DNA from: Neoceratodus forsteri
Lineage: Eukaryota > Chordata > Ceratodontiformes > Ceratodontidae
Direction: 5' to 3'
NCBI GenBank assembly: GCA_016271365.2
Contig: CM028131.1
Span: 167,962,501-168,026,500 of the forward strand
DNA length: 64,000 nucleotides
Each line of letters begins with the position of its first letter. Position 1 is the stretch's first letter. Positions 54,248 through 64,000 of this stretch are shown here, in pieces. The translations under genes and the position numbers were made by a program. The notes beneath the pieces were generated by a model. The model had not been told where the DNA came from and made no database searches. It saw only the letters and a list, made by a program, of their open reading frames with translations.

Positions 54248-56948
54248 TCAACTGAGGTACTTAAAAGTTTCTATCATGTGCCCCCTCTCCCTTCTTTCCT
54301 CAAGGGTATACATATTAAGCTCCTTTAGTCTCTCCTCATATGGCTTCTCTTGCAGACCCTGCACCATTTTAGTTGCCCTCCTCTGGACTGCCTCTTTCCT
54401 GTTTATGTCCTTGCGGAGATGGGGTCTCCAGAACTGGACACAGTACTCCAGATGGGGTCTCACCAACTGTCTGTACAAAGGATAACAACTTCCTGTTTTC
54501 TGCTGCTGATGCCTCTCCTATACATCCCAGTATACCCCAGCCCTCCCTACTGCCTTCTCACATTGCTTACTAACCTTAAGGTCATCTGATATGATTACCC
54601 CAAGTCCCTTTCCTTTTTGTTGCTGTTACTACCTCCCACCCATTGTGTATTCTTCCCCTGGGTTCTTGTTTCCCAGGTGCATAATTTTGCACTCTTTGCA
54701 TTGAATCCTAGCTGCCATACTTCTGACCATTCCTCCAACCTTGCCCAGTCCCTTTTCATCCTTTCCATGCCTCCTTGTGTATCAACCCTGTTGCAGATCT
54801 TTGTGTCATCTGCAAAAGGCATCTTTACTTCCAGTCCCTCTGCAATGTCACTTATAAAGACATTAAAAGGACTGGACCCAATACTGAACCTCCTGTGCCC
54901 ACTAGTAACCCCTCTTTCTTCAGAGTGGACTCTATTTACAATTACCTTCTGTGTCCTGTTGTGCAGCCAATGTTTTACCCAGGCTACCACCCTGGGACCC
55001 ACTCCCAGGCTGGTTAATTTGACTATTAATCTTTGTGTGGGACTGTGTCAAATGCCTTGCTAAAGTCTAGGTAGGCCTTGTCCACAGCCCCTCCCTGGTC
55101 CACTACGTTGGTTACCCAGTCAAAGAAATCTATTAGATTTGTCTGACATGACCTTCCCACAGTGAACCCATGCTGCCTTGGGTCCTGTGCCCCACTGGCC
55201 TCTAGGTACTCAACTATTCTTTCCTTCAGAAGTGACTCCATCACTTTCCCTACCACAGAGGTCAGACTGACAGGTCTGTAGTTTCCTGCCTGTCTTGGTC
55301 CCACTTTTGTGAAGGGGGATCACATCCGCCTTCCTCCAGTCCTCGGGTACCACACCATCCTCCCATGATTTATTAAAAAGAGTAGCCAGTGGTTTCACTA
55401 GTTCCTCCCTTGATTCTTTTAGAATTCTGGGGTGAATTCCATCAGGACCCATTGCTTTGTCCACCTTCAGTTTTAGGAGTTCTGCAGAATCCTTTCTTCT
55501 GTGAAAGGACTGGGATCGACCCCTATCAAGAGTGCTTCTGTTAATTGGATTAGGCAGTTCCCTCCTCTTTTATGAATACTGAGCAGAAATATTCATTCAG
55601 TATCCCTGTTTTTCACTCCCCTCTGCCCACCCACGCTCATTCTATTCAGCCTCACTATCCCTCCCTTTGTCTTTCTCACGCTCCTGATGTACCTATAAAA
55701 GGTTTTATCCCCTTCTTAACTGAGTTGGCTATCTTTTCCTCAGTATGGGCCTTTGCTATTCTGACTTCCCTCCTGCTTCCTTCTGCCTTAACTGGTACAG
55801 CTGTCTGTCCTGCTCCTTCTGTGTTTCCTTATACTCCGGAATGATATCTTTCTTCCTGACTTTCACAGCCACCTCTTTTGAGAACCATGGTGGCTTTTTC
55901 TTTCATTTGATTTGTTTATTTGCTTCACACAAAGGCTTGTTGCCTCTGTGATGGCAGTTCTGATGATTCCCATTGTTGCTCCACACCTCCTTCTAGCCTG
56001 TTTGCTAGTGCTTTTCTGAGGCACTCCCATCTTGCCAAAGTCAGCCTCCTAAAGTCCAGTACCCTCACTTTGTATGGCTTGACTCTGTAGCTGAGTTTAA
56101 CGTGAGCCACACTGTTTGATGGTCACTTGTCCCCAGATGGCAACCCACTTCTAGATCTGAGATCCTCTCACTGCCCCTGCTTGAGAGTATGAGGTCTAAG
56201 ATTGCTCCTCATGAGTGGGTTCTGAAACTAGCTGTCTGAGGCCTGCCACCTGTAGGGCATCAAGAATGGCCCTGCTCTTGATGTGGCTGCAGCAAATGTG
56301 CTCCAGTTAACATCTGGCATATTCAGGTCTCCCATCAACAGTATCTCCCCTTTCTCTGCCATTCTAAGAATGCCTTCTATCATATCCTTGTCCATTCCCT
56401 CCCCCTGACATGGGGGTCTGTACACAACCCCTGTGTGGACTGTGGTGCCCTTTCCAGTCTCCAAGGTGACCCACAGTGCCTCCTCTCCTCCCTGTTTACT
56501 CTTTTATTCAGTTGCTTTTATCCCTTCCTTTACATACAGAGCTACTCCTCCCCCTCTTCTCCCCTGCCTGTCTCTTCCTGTAGGTTATGTACCCTGGTAT
56601 GTTTACATCACAGTCATGGTTCTCTGTGTACCATGTTTCTGTGACTGCTGCAATATCCAGGCATCCCTCTTCCATCAAGGCCACCAGCTCAGAGAGCTTG
56701 TTGCCCAGACTATGGGCATTGGTACTCATTACCCTCCATTTCCTGATGGCCTTACTTACTTTTGCCCCATCCCTGTCCTTCTTGCCTTTGTCACTATCTC
56801 CATTTTCCCCTGCCCTTCTCCCGATCGACATCTCTATGTTGGTGTTTGCCGCACTTACTACTGTGATTATTTGGGGGGGGCTAGGATTTCCCTGCTCCTT
56901 TCCAGTGCCTCCCCCCCTGGCTAGTTTAAATGCTTGGCAATGTAGCAT
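54248..56948 (-). pseudogene. CR1-C ORF2: endonuclease and reverse transcriptase
   Basis: Frame 56508-56948: STNAHSLGNKLSELVALMEE and IAAVTETWYTENHDCDVNIP (endonuclease start, catalytic Glu). Frame 56228-56464: VYRPPCQGE and ILLMGDLNMPDVNWS (D-x-N). RT: frame 55210-55464 KAMGPDGIHPRILKE; 55026-55304 GRSCQTNLIDFFDWV and KAYLDFSKAFDTVPH; 54595-55002 FNVFISDIAEGLEV and MPFADDTKICNRVDT (FADD intact); 54248-54478 [31 protein letters not shown]. The C-terminal WNSLPEEVVG-like block lies near 54100. At least five frame breaks. Confidence 0.85.
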
Positions 56949-57846
56949 TTAAACCTATCACCTAGGATCCTGGTTCCCCTCCAGGACAGATGCAGCCCAT
57001 CATGCCAGTATAGGCTTGCATCACTCCAGGTGGACCCCCAGTCCCCAATGAAGCCAAATCCTTGAGCTCCACACCAGTTTTTCAACCACTGATTGAATCC
57101 CATGGTGCAGAACACCCTAGCCTCTCCTATGCCATAGATGGACAGCACCTCTGAGAAGGTTACCGTGCATGCTACTTGACTAAGGCCCCTCCCAATTCCA
57201 CAAACTCTTCCTGCACTTCTCTAATCCCTTTCTTAGCCAGGTCATTTGTCCCTAGGTGGACAATGACATCCAGCTCCCTCCCCTGTGCAGCTGCTCCTGC
57301 AATCCTGAGGATTCGCTCCCTGTCCCTCCAAGACATAGCGCCAGGCAGGCACCTTACCTCCCTCTCCCCTTCCTCCCCCAGTTCTACCTTCCTAACAATG
57401 GAATCCCCCACCAGGAGTTGTTTCCTTCCCCTGCAGAGTTCCCTGCCACCCTCCTGTGGGTCTCCTTTGTGGAGGTTCCCAGCATCCTCCTTGGTCTCCA
57501 CTGCAGGTGCCTCCATAGAGGAACCACACTTTGCCAAAATGGCATAGGAATTGTGGAGAGGTACAACTGGAGGGATGCGCCTCTGTTCCACCACCCTCAC
57601 CCTCCCTGAGTCCACTGTGGTCCAACCACTCCTCTTTCTTGGCAACCTCTGAGGCAACAGCAGTGGCACTGGTGGTCCCTGGATGGAAGAGGAGGTCCCA
57701 CAAATCCTGGCCAACTCAGCCTGGAGATGAGCAAACTCCTCCCTCAGCTCAGAGTGGTGCCTGCAGATGGGACAACACCACATCCTCCAGAACGTCTCCC
57801 AGAAGACTGCTGCTCCACAGCCACTGCACTGCACCACTCCAATCAT
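56921..57846 (-). pseudogene. CR1-C ORF1: zinc-finger-like N terminus plus SGNH esterase
   Basis: Frame 57172-57846 starts MIGVVQCSGCGAAVFWETFW then WCCPICRHH: two Cys pairs around an aromatic core, a finger-like module; then a short Glu/Leu-rich coiled-coil stretch (REEFAHLQAELARIC), a Pro-rich linker, LLVGDSIVRKVELG (GDS, at about 57400) and VIVHLGTNDLAKKG (GTND, at about 57245). A stop at 57172 separates the end, frame 56921-57148, with WHDGLHLSWRGTRILGDRF (D-x-x-H block, at about 56995). Ser, Asn-Asp and Asp-His positions expected for an SGNH hydrolase are all present. Confidence 0.85.
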
Positions 57847-57900
57847 GTCTTTTTTCTGTCCCCTTAACTGTTTGCAATCCTTACTCTTTCCTCTGAGTTT

Positions 57901-58569
57901 TTTTCTCTCTCCTTACTTTCTGCCTGTGTGCCCTTTAAGCTACTGATTGTACTGTTCTGAGACAAGAATATCTATATTTCTCAGTAGACCCTTACTTGCT
58001 CAGAGACAGACCTCCCACAGCTAGAGGGCCGGAGAGCTACTCTTCCCTTCTAGGATGGTAGATCTTTGGTGGTTCTGTGATCACTCACTTCCTGCTCCCA
58101 AACAGGAAGTTCCTGTTGTCAGTCAAATCCTGTGCCTATAAAAATAGAACTAGCTGTGGGTGGGGAAGGAGGGCAATATAGTCCCAGCAGAGAAGTCCAG
58201 TCACACAGCAGTCCTTTCTCCTGGTGTCTTCTGCCAAGCTATTAGCAGAATCTTTCTAAGGCAGTCTTTAAATGTGGCTTCCTTCTAGCTAAGCCACTCC
58301 CCCTACTTACTAGATCTTTCTACAAGTAATTTAAACCTCACAACTATTAAGTACTTTCAATCACCTGAGATTTACACCTAGTTAACTGTTCAGATAACCA
58401 TTTAGTTCAGTTAACTCAGACAAACACTCACTTTTTTTTTGTTTTGTTTGTTAGTTTTTTTTACCCTAAATAAATGGTCGAAGTACAAAAGTTCTTCTTC
58501 TTTAGTCCCAGTAGAGAAGTTCAGTCACACAGCAGTCCTTTCTCCTGGTGTCTTCTGCCAACTATTAGC
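57901..58569 (-). promoter_or_regulatory. CR1-C 5' UTR with a 324-bp-spaced direct repeat
   Basis: A ~65-bp block (gtcccagcagagaag, cagtcctttctcctggtgtc, ttctgccaa, ctattagc) occurs at 58181-58246 and again at 58505-58569, the second ending exactly at the element's 5' boundary. This suggests the 5' UTR begins with a repeated ~324-bp monomer. Promoter function is inference by analogy with other LINE 5' monomers. Confidence 0.6.
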
Positions 58570-58570
58570 T

Positions 58571-59787
58571 ATGATGCCTCCTCAGTAGCATCTTCGCAAA
58601 CTGAGGCTATGACTGACACTAAGGAGATGTCCAGTGACTCTAGATCCTCAAGCAGGAAGCGATTCAAGCTAAAATCTCCTCAGACATGAGAACTGGGCTT
58701 TCTGATTCCTGAATTATGTTTGTACATACTCTAACCTGCGGCTCATCGAATACTAACAGTATTAAGTCCCCAAGGAAAATAATTTTCCACCATTGCTGTC
58801 TTATGTGACTTAAATAAATCAATTTATTTTTTACAGGACACAAGACTGCACACCATTCATGAAATTAATGTGGCAACTAGGGAATGGTTTGGGGGGGCCA
58901 TCATTTTGGTCCTTGTGGGAGGAGACTTCTACTGGGTTGGGAATGTTATTTAATATACAAGGTGTATTTGTGTCCAGATTGTTGGACCTGGTACCAGGAT
59001 GGGTTATAATTTTAGATATTACTTTTCAGAGACAATAATACTGATTAATTAACCTATACAATCCCAGACTCTGTGGGTGGACCTTATAAAGGAACTTTGC
59101 CCATATTTACATACCACAAAATCAGCTATTTTGGGAGGTGATTTTAATTGTATTTTGTCTCTGTCGGATAAGACAGGGAGTACTCTGAAATTATATAGTG
59201 ATACCCGTTTCTTAAGGGAAATGCACCAGACCACTAGGCTAGTAGACAGCGCCACATATGGGCCACATCCACTGACACACACTTTTGCTAAAGGGTGCTT
59301 AACAACAAAGATAGATTTTTTTTTCTATCAGTATGGCTCCCTTGCCAATCACATGATGCTATATCTGTCAAAACCTCAGACCATGGGATGGTACTTATTA
59401 CTTTGGGAATGGCAGTAAATAAACCAGTCTCACATAATTGGTGGAAACTGAGCATGTCTCTTCTAGAAGATTCTTTTTCAGGGTTGGACCTACATTATTT
59501 CTTAAAATTCAGAGCCTCTTTATTGAAGCTCTATACTAACCCACTCTTAAGGAGGCAAGATACAAAGGTCAAAACAGAAAAGCTTTTCCTACTCATTTCA
59601 AAATCAAGTTGTAGAACTAGGTATATTACTTACCTAGAATTGCGTAGGCAATTACAAAAATTATCATTTGCTTCTGACACTGGCTTGGATTACACCTCCC
59701 AAATAGCAACAATTAAATGAAAAGTGAGTCAATACCAATATGATCATGGGAGCTCATTATTTATGGAGCACAAATTAAGTACACGGG
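58571..59787 (+). pseudogene. Tx1-E: end of ORF1 and endonuclease
   Basis: 58571-58688 finishes ORF1 (DASSVASSQTEAMTDTKEM, basic tail, stop 58687). The endonuclease follows in broken frame: SSNTNSIKSPRK near 58745; frame 59077-59418 has AILGGDFNCILSLSDKTGS (DFN intact); frame 59295-59720 has the SDHGMVLITL block (SDH) and the start of the linker. Coding similarity to 41900-41980 (QYQYDHG..LFMEHKLSTRG) stops at about 59787, where the L2-like element begins. Confidence 0.8.
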
Positions 59788-59810
59788 GGGGTGGTGACTA
59801 CTATCTATTC

Positions 59811-60740
59811 AGCTGGGCCCCCCAGCAGGGACCGCAGGCTCCAACTGCCAACCCGCTTGGTCCCTGGACTGACATCACTCCGAAAGCTGCTGCCCGAGTT
59901 CTCCTACCTGGATCCTCAGCCTTCCAGCTGGGCCCCCCCCTCACAGGGACCGCAGCTCAACCCACCTCAGCCCCCTGACTGACAGCGCCTCAAGTCACCA
60001 TCCAAGTCCTCCTGCCCAGATCCTCAGTCTTCCAGCTGGGACCACCCTCTCAGGAACTGCAGACTCCAATTGCCAACCCCTCAGTCCCCAGACTGATTGA
60101 GCTCCTCAAGCCACCGCATGAGTCCTCCTGACCAGATCCTCAGCCTTCAGCTGGCCCCCCTTGCAGGGACAACAGGCTCCAACCACTGACCCTCGGACCC
60201 CGGACTGATGGCACTCCTCAACCTGCCACCCAGAGTCCTCCTGCCTGGATCCTCAGCCTTCCAGGTATGGCCCTAGCCACCAGCCAATCGGAATGGAGCG
60301 CCTTTCCAGGGCCACTCTCCGATTGGTCTGAAGCTCTCCTTGACTCTGTTCCTCCAAAACCATCATTTTAAGAGATTCAAGATATTTTCTTCTGAATTGT
60401 ATACCATGTTACAGGTTGTTTAGAGTTTTAAGTTGTTAAGTGCTCAAAAGGGCTGTGAATACAGTTCTCTCAGTGAATTTGGTGCTGCTCCACTCAGGCC
60501 TGGACTTTTTGGAACCCAAACTACTGGTCCCATTGTTGTGTAAATTGGGCTCCCTGCTGAGGCTGACTATGCCTCTTGCATCGGCCAGCATACTTAATTT
60601 CTCCCACTCTCATCTCTCTCTCCAGCTGGGCCCCTCACAGGGACTGCAGGCCCCAACCGCCACCAGGCTTGGCCCAGGCTGATGGTGCTCCTCACGCCAC
60701 CTCATGAGTCCTTCTGCCTGGATCCTCAGCATTCCAGAGT
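59811..60740 (+). promoter_or_regulatory. 5' UTR monomers and paired CCAAT motifs
   Basis: cagctggg/cagctggc blocks start at 59811, 59925, 60033, 60148 and again at 60623; each of the first four is followed by a cagggac-type block and gatcctcag about 95 bases on. Spacings are 114, 108 and 115. Between the fourth and fifth, ccaatcgga (60284-60292) and tccgattgg (60319-60327) form an inverted CCAAT pair. A promoter role (monomers, NF-Y-type sites) is inference. Confidence 0.65.
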
Positions 60741-61001
60741 GCGACCTTAGCCCCAGCACTTCTGCCCCCGCGCTGCGTGTTGGCTCCCCACTTGCCCCTG
60801 CCCACCCACCCGTGGTCGACACTTATATTTAAAATCAACACTGATCACCTGATTGGCTTTTTTTCTATCTACCCAATTCCCCATTGGCTCCTTATATTTC
60901 TCTACCACTAGTGGCATATGGTTGCTGCTCACCCTACATGAGCTTCAGCTCTGCCACCCTACTTCCTCCTCCAGTGTTCTCTCACCCTCACTGCTTGTAC
61001 T

Positions 61002-62018
61002 ATGGAGTCTTGGCCGACTTCAAAAATTTGGTTCATACCGTTCATACTTCTTTCACTCCATACTGAGCTGCTGGAAGACCAATCTAGTCTGCTAGTGTCA
61101 CCGACGGTGGTTAACAGCTCAGCCTGCCCCACTGGAACATTGTACCACCCGGTTGCTACTTTACTCCTCCACTGCCCTACACTCCCCTGTGCCACAATCA
61201 CCTCTGTGCCCACTCAGCTTATTACCCTCCTTAAGATAGTATCCTCTCCTATCATTCTGTCACTCCCCCCTAAAATTAGTAAATGATTACTCTATTGCTC
61301 ACCCAAGGAATGCAGGCTACCCCAGCTCCTTATTCTTTTGCTCCTCCAGGCATCTGGTGATATCCAACCTAACCCTGGCCCTGTACTTGCCCATCCACCA
61401 GCCGGTGCTCACCCTGCCACAAATCCACTTTCACTACCAAATGGTCTTAAAATCATCCACCTAAACATAAGAAGTCTTGTTCCCAAAATCTCCTTATTGC
61501 AACCCATGGTACATGCCTATGCCCCTGACATTATTGTGATCACTGAAACGTGGCTGTCCAAAAACATTCCAGACCATGCTATCGCTATTCCTCACTTTAC
61601 AATATCTAGACAGGACAGGACCAAGCAAGGTGGCAGTGTGGCTATCTATACCTCCTCTACCCTCCAGATCACTCCCTTCTTCACAACTTCTGTTCAGTCA
61701 TCCCATGAGGCTCTTCTTTTAAAAATCTCCTACCCTCACACAGTCCCCATCTTTATCGCTGGAGTTTACTGTTGCCTGGTACAGCCACATTCCAATGTCA
61801 CTGATTTGGTCTCAAAGCTCTCCTCGTTTGCCAGCGGTGGTGAACTATTAATCCTGGGTGACCTAAATCGAATCTGGCTGGACCCATTGCTAGCTAGTGT
61901 CCGCTCCACTATCGAAGCCTTAAACCTCCATCAGCTGATTCTGGAACCCACTCATCAAAACCTTAAAATGCTAAACCACTCCCTGCTTGACCTGGTCCTC
62001 ACTTCCCTTCCCCATTGA
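61002..62018 (+). pseudogene. L2/Rex1-like ORF N terminus: 2A-like motif and endonuclease
   Basis: One frame runs from ATG 61002 with a single TGA at 61284-61286. After the TGA a hydrophobic run (LLILLLLQ) precedes GDIQPNPGP at 61356-61382, close to the ribosome-skipping 2A consensus D-V/I-E-x-N-P-G-P except for Gln in place of Glu. The endonuclease follows: IIHLNIRSLVPKISLL, VITETWLSKNIPDH (Glu), GGSVAIYTSS, ELLILGDLNRIW (D-x-N), SLLDLVLTSLP. It ends at a stop at 62016 before the SDH block, which is readable as ISDHT in another frame at about 62050. Confidence 0.8.
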
Positions 62019-63990
62019 GTAGTGGCCTCAGGGCTACTACCAGACTCTATCAGTGACCACACATGACCTTTGTAGTGCAGAAAATACACAGGCCTAAACT
62101 TCCAGCCAAAACTATTTTCACAAGACCCTTCACATCACTTGACCTGCAATCATTGCTCCATGACCTTGCATAAGCTGACTGGTCCTCCCTTATCACAGCA
62201 GCATCAGCTGACAAGGCCCTTGCCTACTTCACCTCTAAGTTTCTTGGGTTTGGAATTCCCAAGCCCACCCCATAAAACCAGGGTCAACAGCGGTACCTCC
62301 CTGGGTCAATCCTGAGCTTCTGGCCTGCCAATGTGCTCGTGGCCTTGTGTGGTGCAATGCCAAAGTCTCCAACTGCCCTGGTGTTCACCAATGTTACCGT
62401 GAACCCGAATGGCTGCACTAAAGCAATCCGCCTTGCCAAGCTGGAGCATTTCAAGTCTAATTTCCAAACTAATACAAACAACCCATCTAAATTCGGAAGG
62501 TCGTTCAATCCTTCTTCTCAACATCCTCTACCCCTCCACCACCTATCCTCAGGCACAGTCCTCTGTACTCTCTGAACCTATCACCATTGCCAAGTGCTTC
62601 AACTCCCGCCACCTGTGCCTCTTCTCTGCTAAGCACCCTTCCAAGTCCATTCCCTGCCCCAATGGCCCGCTCTTATGCCCCACACACTGACTCACCCTCC
62701 ACTGCTTTTGCTCCCTCCCTATGTCACCCCACCCTGTCCCCACCCTCTGCCCCGCCCCACTCCTTCAAACCTCACACCCCCTTCCTGTTCTCCGCCTCCC
62801 CGCTCTCCTGACACTACCATTCTAGCTGTCCTGGCACTAAACCCTACTAAAGGCTCCTCACCTGATGGCCTTGACCCTAGGCTCCTTTACCTCTCTGCTT
62901 CTGCCATAGCCTTTCCACTCTCCCTGTTACTAAACCTCTCCTTTGAGACTGCCACTGTTCCCTCTGTCTGGAAGCATGCTGTTGTCCTCCACCTCCTGAA
63001 GTGGGGTGACTCCTACTCTCCTGGGAACTATCATCCTATCTCTCTGCTGCCAACCTTAGCTAAAGTACAAGAACACATGGCCCTCAACCAACTCTCCTAG
63101 TTTCTCTCTGACTCCACTTGCTTCACCCCCAACCAGTCTGGCATCAGGAAATCCCACTCTACCACCACCTCTCTGCTAAGGTTAACTGAGACCGTCTCCT
63201 CAGGCTTTGACAAAGGGCACATTACCTCAGCTATCTTTGTAGACCTGGCCAAAGCCTTTGACACTGTCTCTCACTCCATCCTCCTTCACAGCCTTTCAGC
63301 TGCTGGACTATCCCCTTCTGCCACAGGGTGGTTCAGTGCCTACCTGTCCGGCATGTTGCAATCAGTAAGAATAGCTGATGCCATCTCTACCCCCTGCCTA
63401 TAACCACTGGAGTCCCCCAAGGCTCAGTGCTAGGCCCATTCTGTTCTCCATCTCTTTGAATGACCTCTCCCTGGTTTGCACTGCATCCAGCATCCACATG
63501 TATGCTGATGATACAGTATTGTTTACCTCTGGCAATAATGTCACTGATGTCACTACCAGGCTCCATTCTGACTGCACTAAAGTCCAACTCTGGCTTAGTT
63601 GTCATCAACTTTTTCTAAATGCCAAGAAGACAGTCTCCATGTCCTTTGGCACAAGGCAGAGACTCACTAGGCTAAGTCACCTCCCCACCTTTCACACCCT
63701 TGATGGGACTGCTCTTGAGGACTCCTCTCTCTTTCAGGTATCTCAGCATCTAGCTGGACAGACACCTTGACTTCTCTGTACACATTGATGCCATTCTGAA
63801 AAAGCTAGGGTCCAAGCTTGGGGCCCTTTACAGAAACAGCAGTTGCATCCTGCTCGACACCAGGCGTGAGCTGGTACAGAAGATGATCATGCCCATTTTG
63901 ACTACTGTGACATACAGTAGTCTCTGATGCTGCCCACAGTACCACCTATCCAGACTGGACCTTCTCTTCAATTCCTTCTGTCATTTTGCT
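62019..63990 (+). pseudogene. L2/Rex1-like reverse transcriptase, frameshifted
   Basis: Frame 62675-63100: GSSPDGLDPRLLYLSASAIA, then SLLLNLSFETATVPSVWKHA and NYHPISLLPTLAKVQEHM. Around 63225-63300: FVDLAKAFDTVSHSILLHSL (first catalytic aspartate). TGVPQGSVLGP is at 63404-63436. Frame 63378-63770: SIHMYADDTVLFTSGNNV (both aspartates intact) and LFLNAKKTVSMSFGTRQ. At least four shifts or stops. The region 62019-62670 is a poorly conserved linker. Confidence 0.8.
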
Positions 63991-64000
63991 CTTGATGCCC

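Larger units (their letters stand above)
53896..58569 (-). mobile_element. CR1-C, near full-length
   Basis: 4.67-kb CR1 on the minus strand with 3' tail at 53896 (aaacatagaaacatagaaac), ORF2, ORF1 and a 5' UTR ending at about 58569. It sits in Tx1-E coding sequence. The left flank ends ctctgatg and the right flank begins tatgatgcctcc, giving a 5-bp duplication TGATG when compared with the intact Tx1 site near 40747. Both ORFs contain frameshifts. Confidence 0.9.
59790..64000 (+). mobile_element. L2/Rex1-like LINE, cut by the window end
   Basis: It inserts into Tx1-E at about 59787 and runs off the right edge. It has a ~1.2-kb GC-rich 5' UTR with ~113-bp monomers, an N-terminal frame from ATG 61002, a 2A-like motif, an AP endonuclease and a broken RT. 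The RT wording (DLAKAFDTVSH, MYADDTVLFTSG) separates it from the L2 at 3251-8086 (DLSAAFDTINH, YADDTQLYMS), so it is a different family in the same broad group. Confidence 0.8.

Overview
The window looks like intergenic DNA from a large, repeat-swollen vertebrate genome. Nearly everything recognisable is a non-LTR retrotransposon or a repeat parasitic on one: CR1, L2 (or close L2/Rex1 relatives), the Tx1 branch of L1, and a tRNA-derived SINE. No resident host gene, rRNA, functional tRNA or CRISPR array was recognised. The CR1 + L2 + Tx1 mixture points to a non-mammalian, non-avian vertebrate. A lungfish is my best guess; a caecilian, salamander or coelacanth is possible. That assignment is inference from element composition, not from a marker gene.

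Layout. 1-8.9 kb: a degraded L2, then a copy of a peculiar repeat built from ~295-bp tandem units (called TR295 here), split by a near full-length 4.8-kb L2 on the minus strand (3251-8086). 8.9-16.6 kb: L2 scraps, SINEs, and a plus-strand CR1 cut in two by a 975-bp hairpin-tailed insertion. 16.6-21.7 kb: an unclassified stretch with a BED-finger-like reading frame, two long fold-back repeats and a 1-kb minisatellite; it may be a decayed DNA transposon. 21.7-27.9 kb: a CR1 with both ORFs, itself split by a second CR1. 28.8-45.0 kb: a Tx1 element apparently interrupted by a ~9.4-kb composite insertion that carries two CR1 copies and two more TR295 copies. 45.0-52.3 kb: two further Tx1 copies. 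52.3-64 kb: SINEs, then another Tx1 interrupted first by a near full-length CR1 (53896-58569) and then by an L2-like element (59790 to the window end) whose ORF carries a 2A-like motif.

How the parts relate. The autonomous elements encode (a) CR1: ORF1 with a zinc-finger-like N terminus and SGNH esterase motifs, and ORF2 with APE endonuclease and reverse transcriptase; (b) L2: endonuclease and RT; (c) Tx1: a CCHC-knuckle ORF1 protein and endonuclease/RT. All copies carry stops or frameshifts, so none is predicted to be active as it stands. Insertion order can be read from interrupted alignments: for example, the CR1 at 53.9-58.6 kb sits in Tx1 coding sequence with a TGATG duplication, judged against the uninterrupted paralogue near 40.74 kb.

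The least explained sequences are TR295 (three arrays, a conserved hairpin, and a conserved perfect 5' splice-donor motif), the 544-bp fold-back at 18.1-18.7 kb, and the hairpin-tailed 975-bp insertion. Coordinates of element ends are read by eye and are generally good to 5-30 bases.
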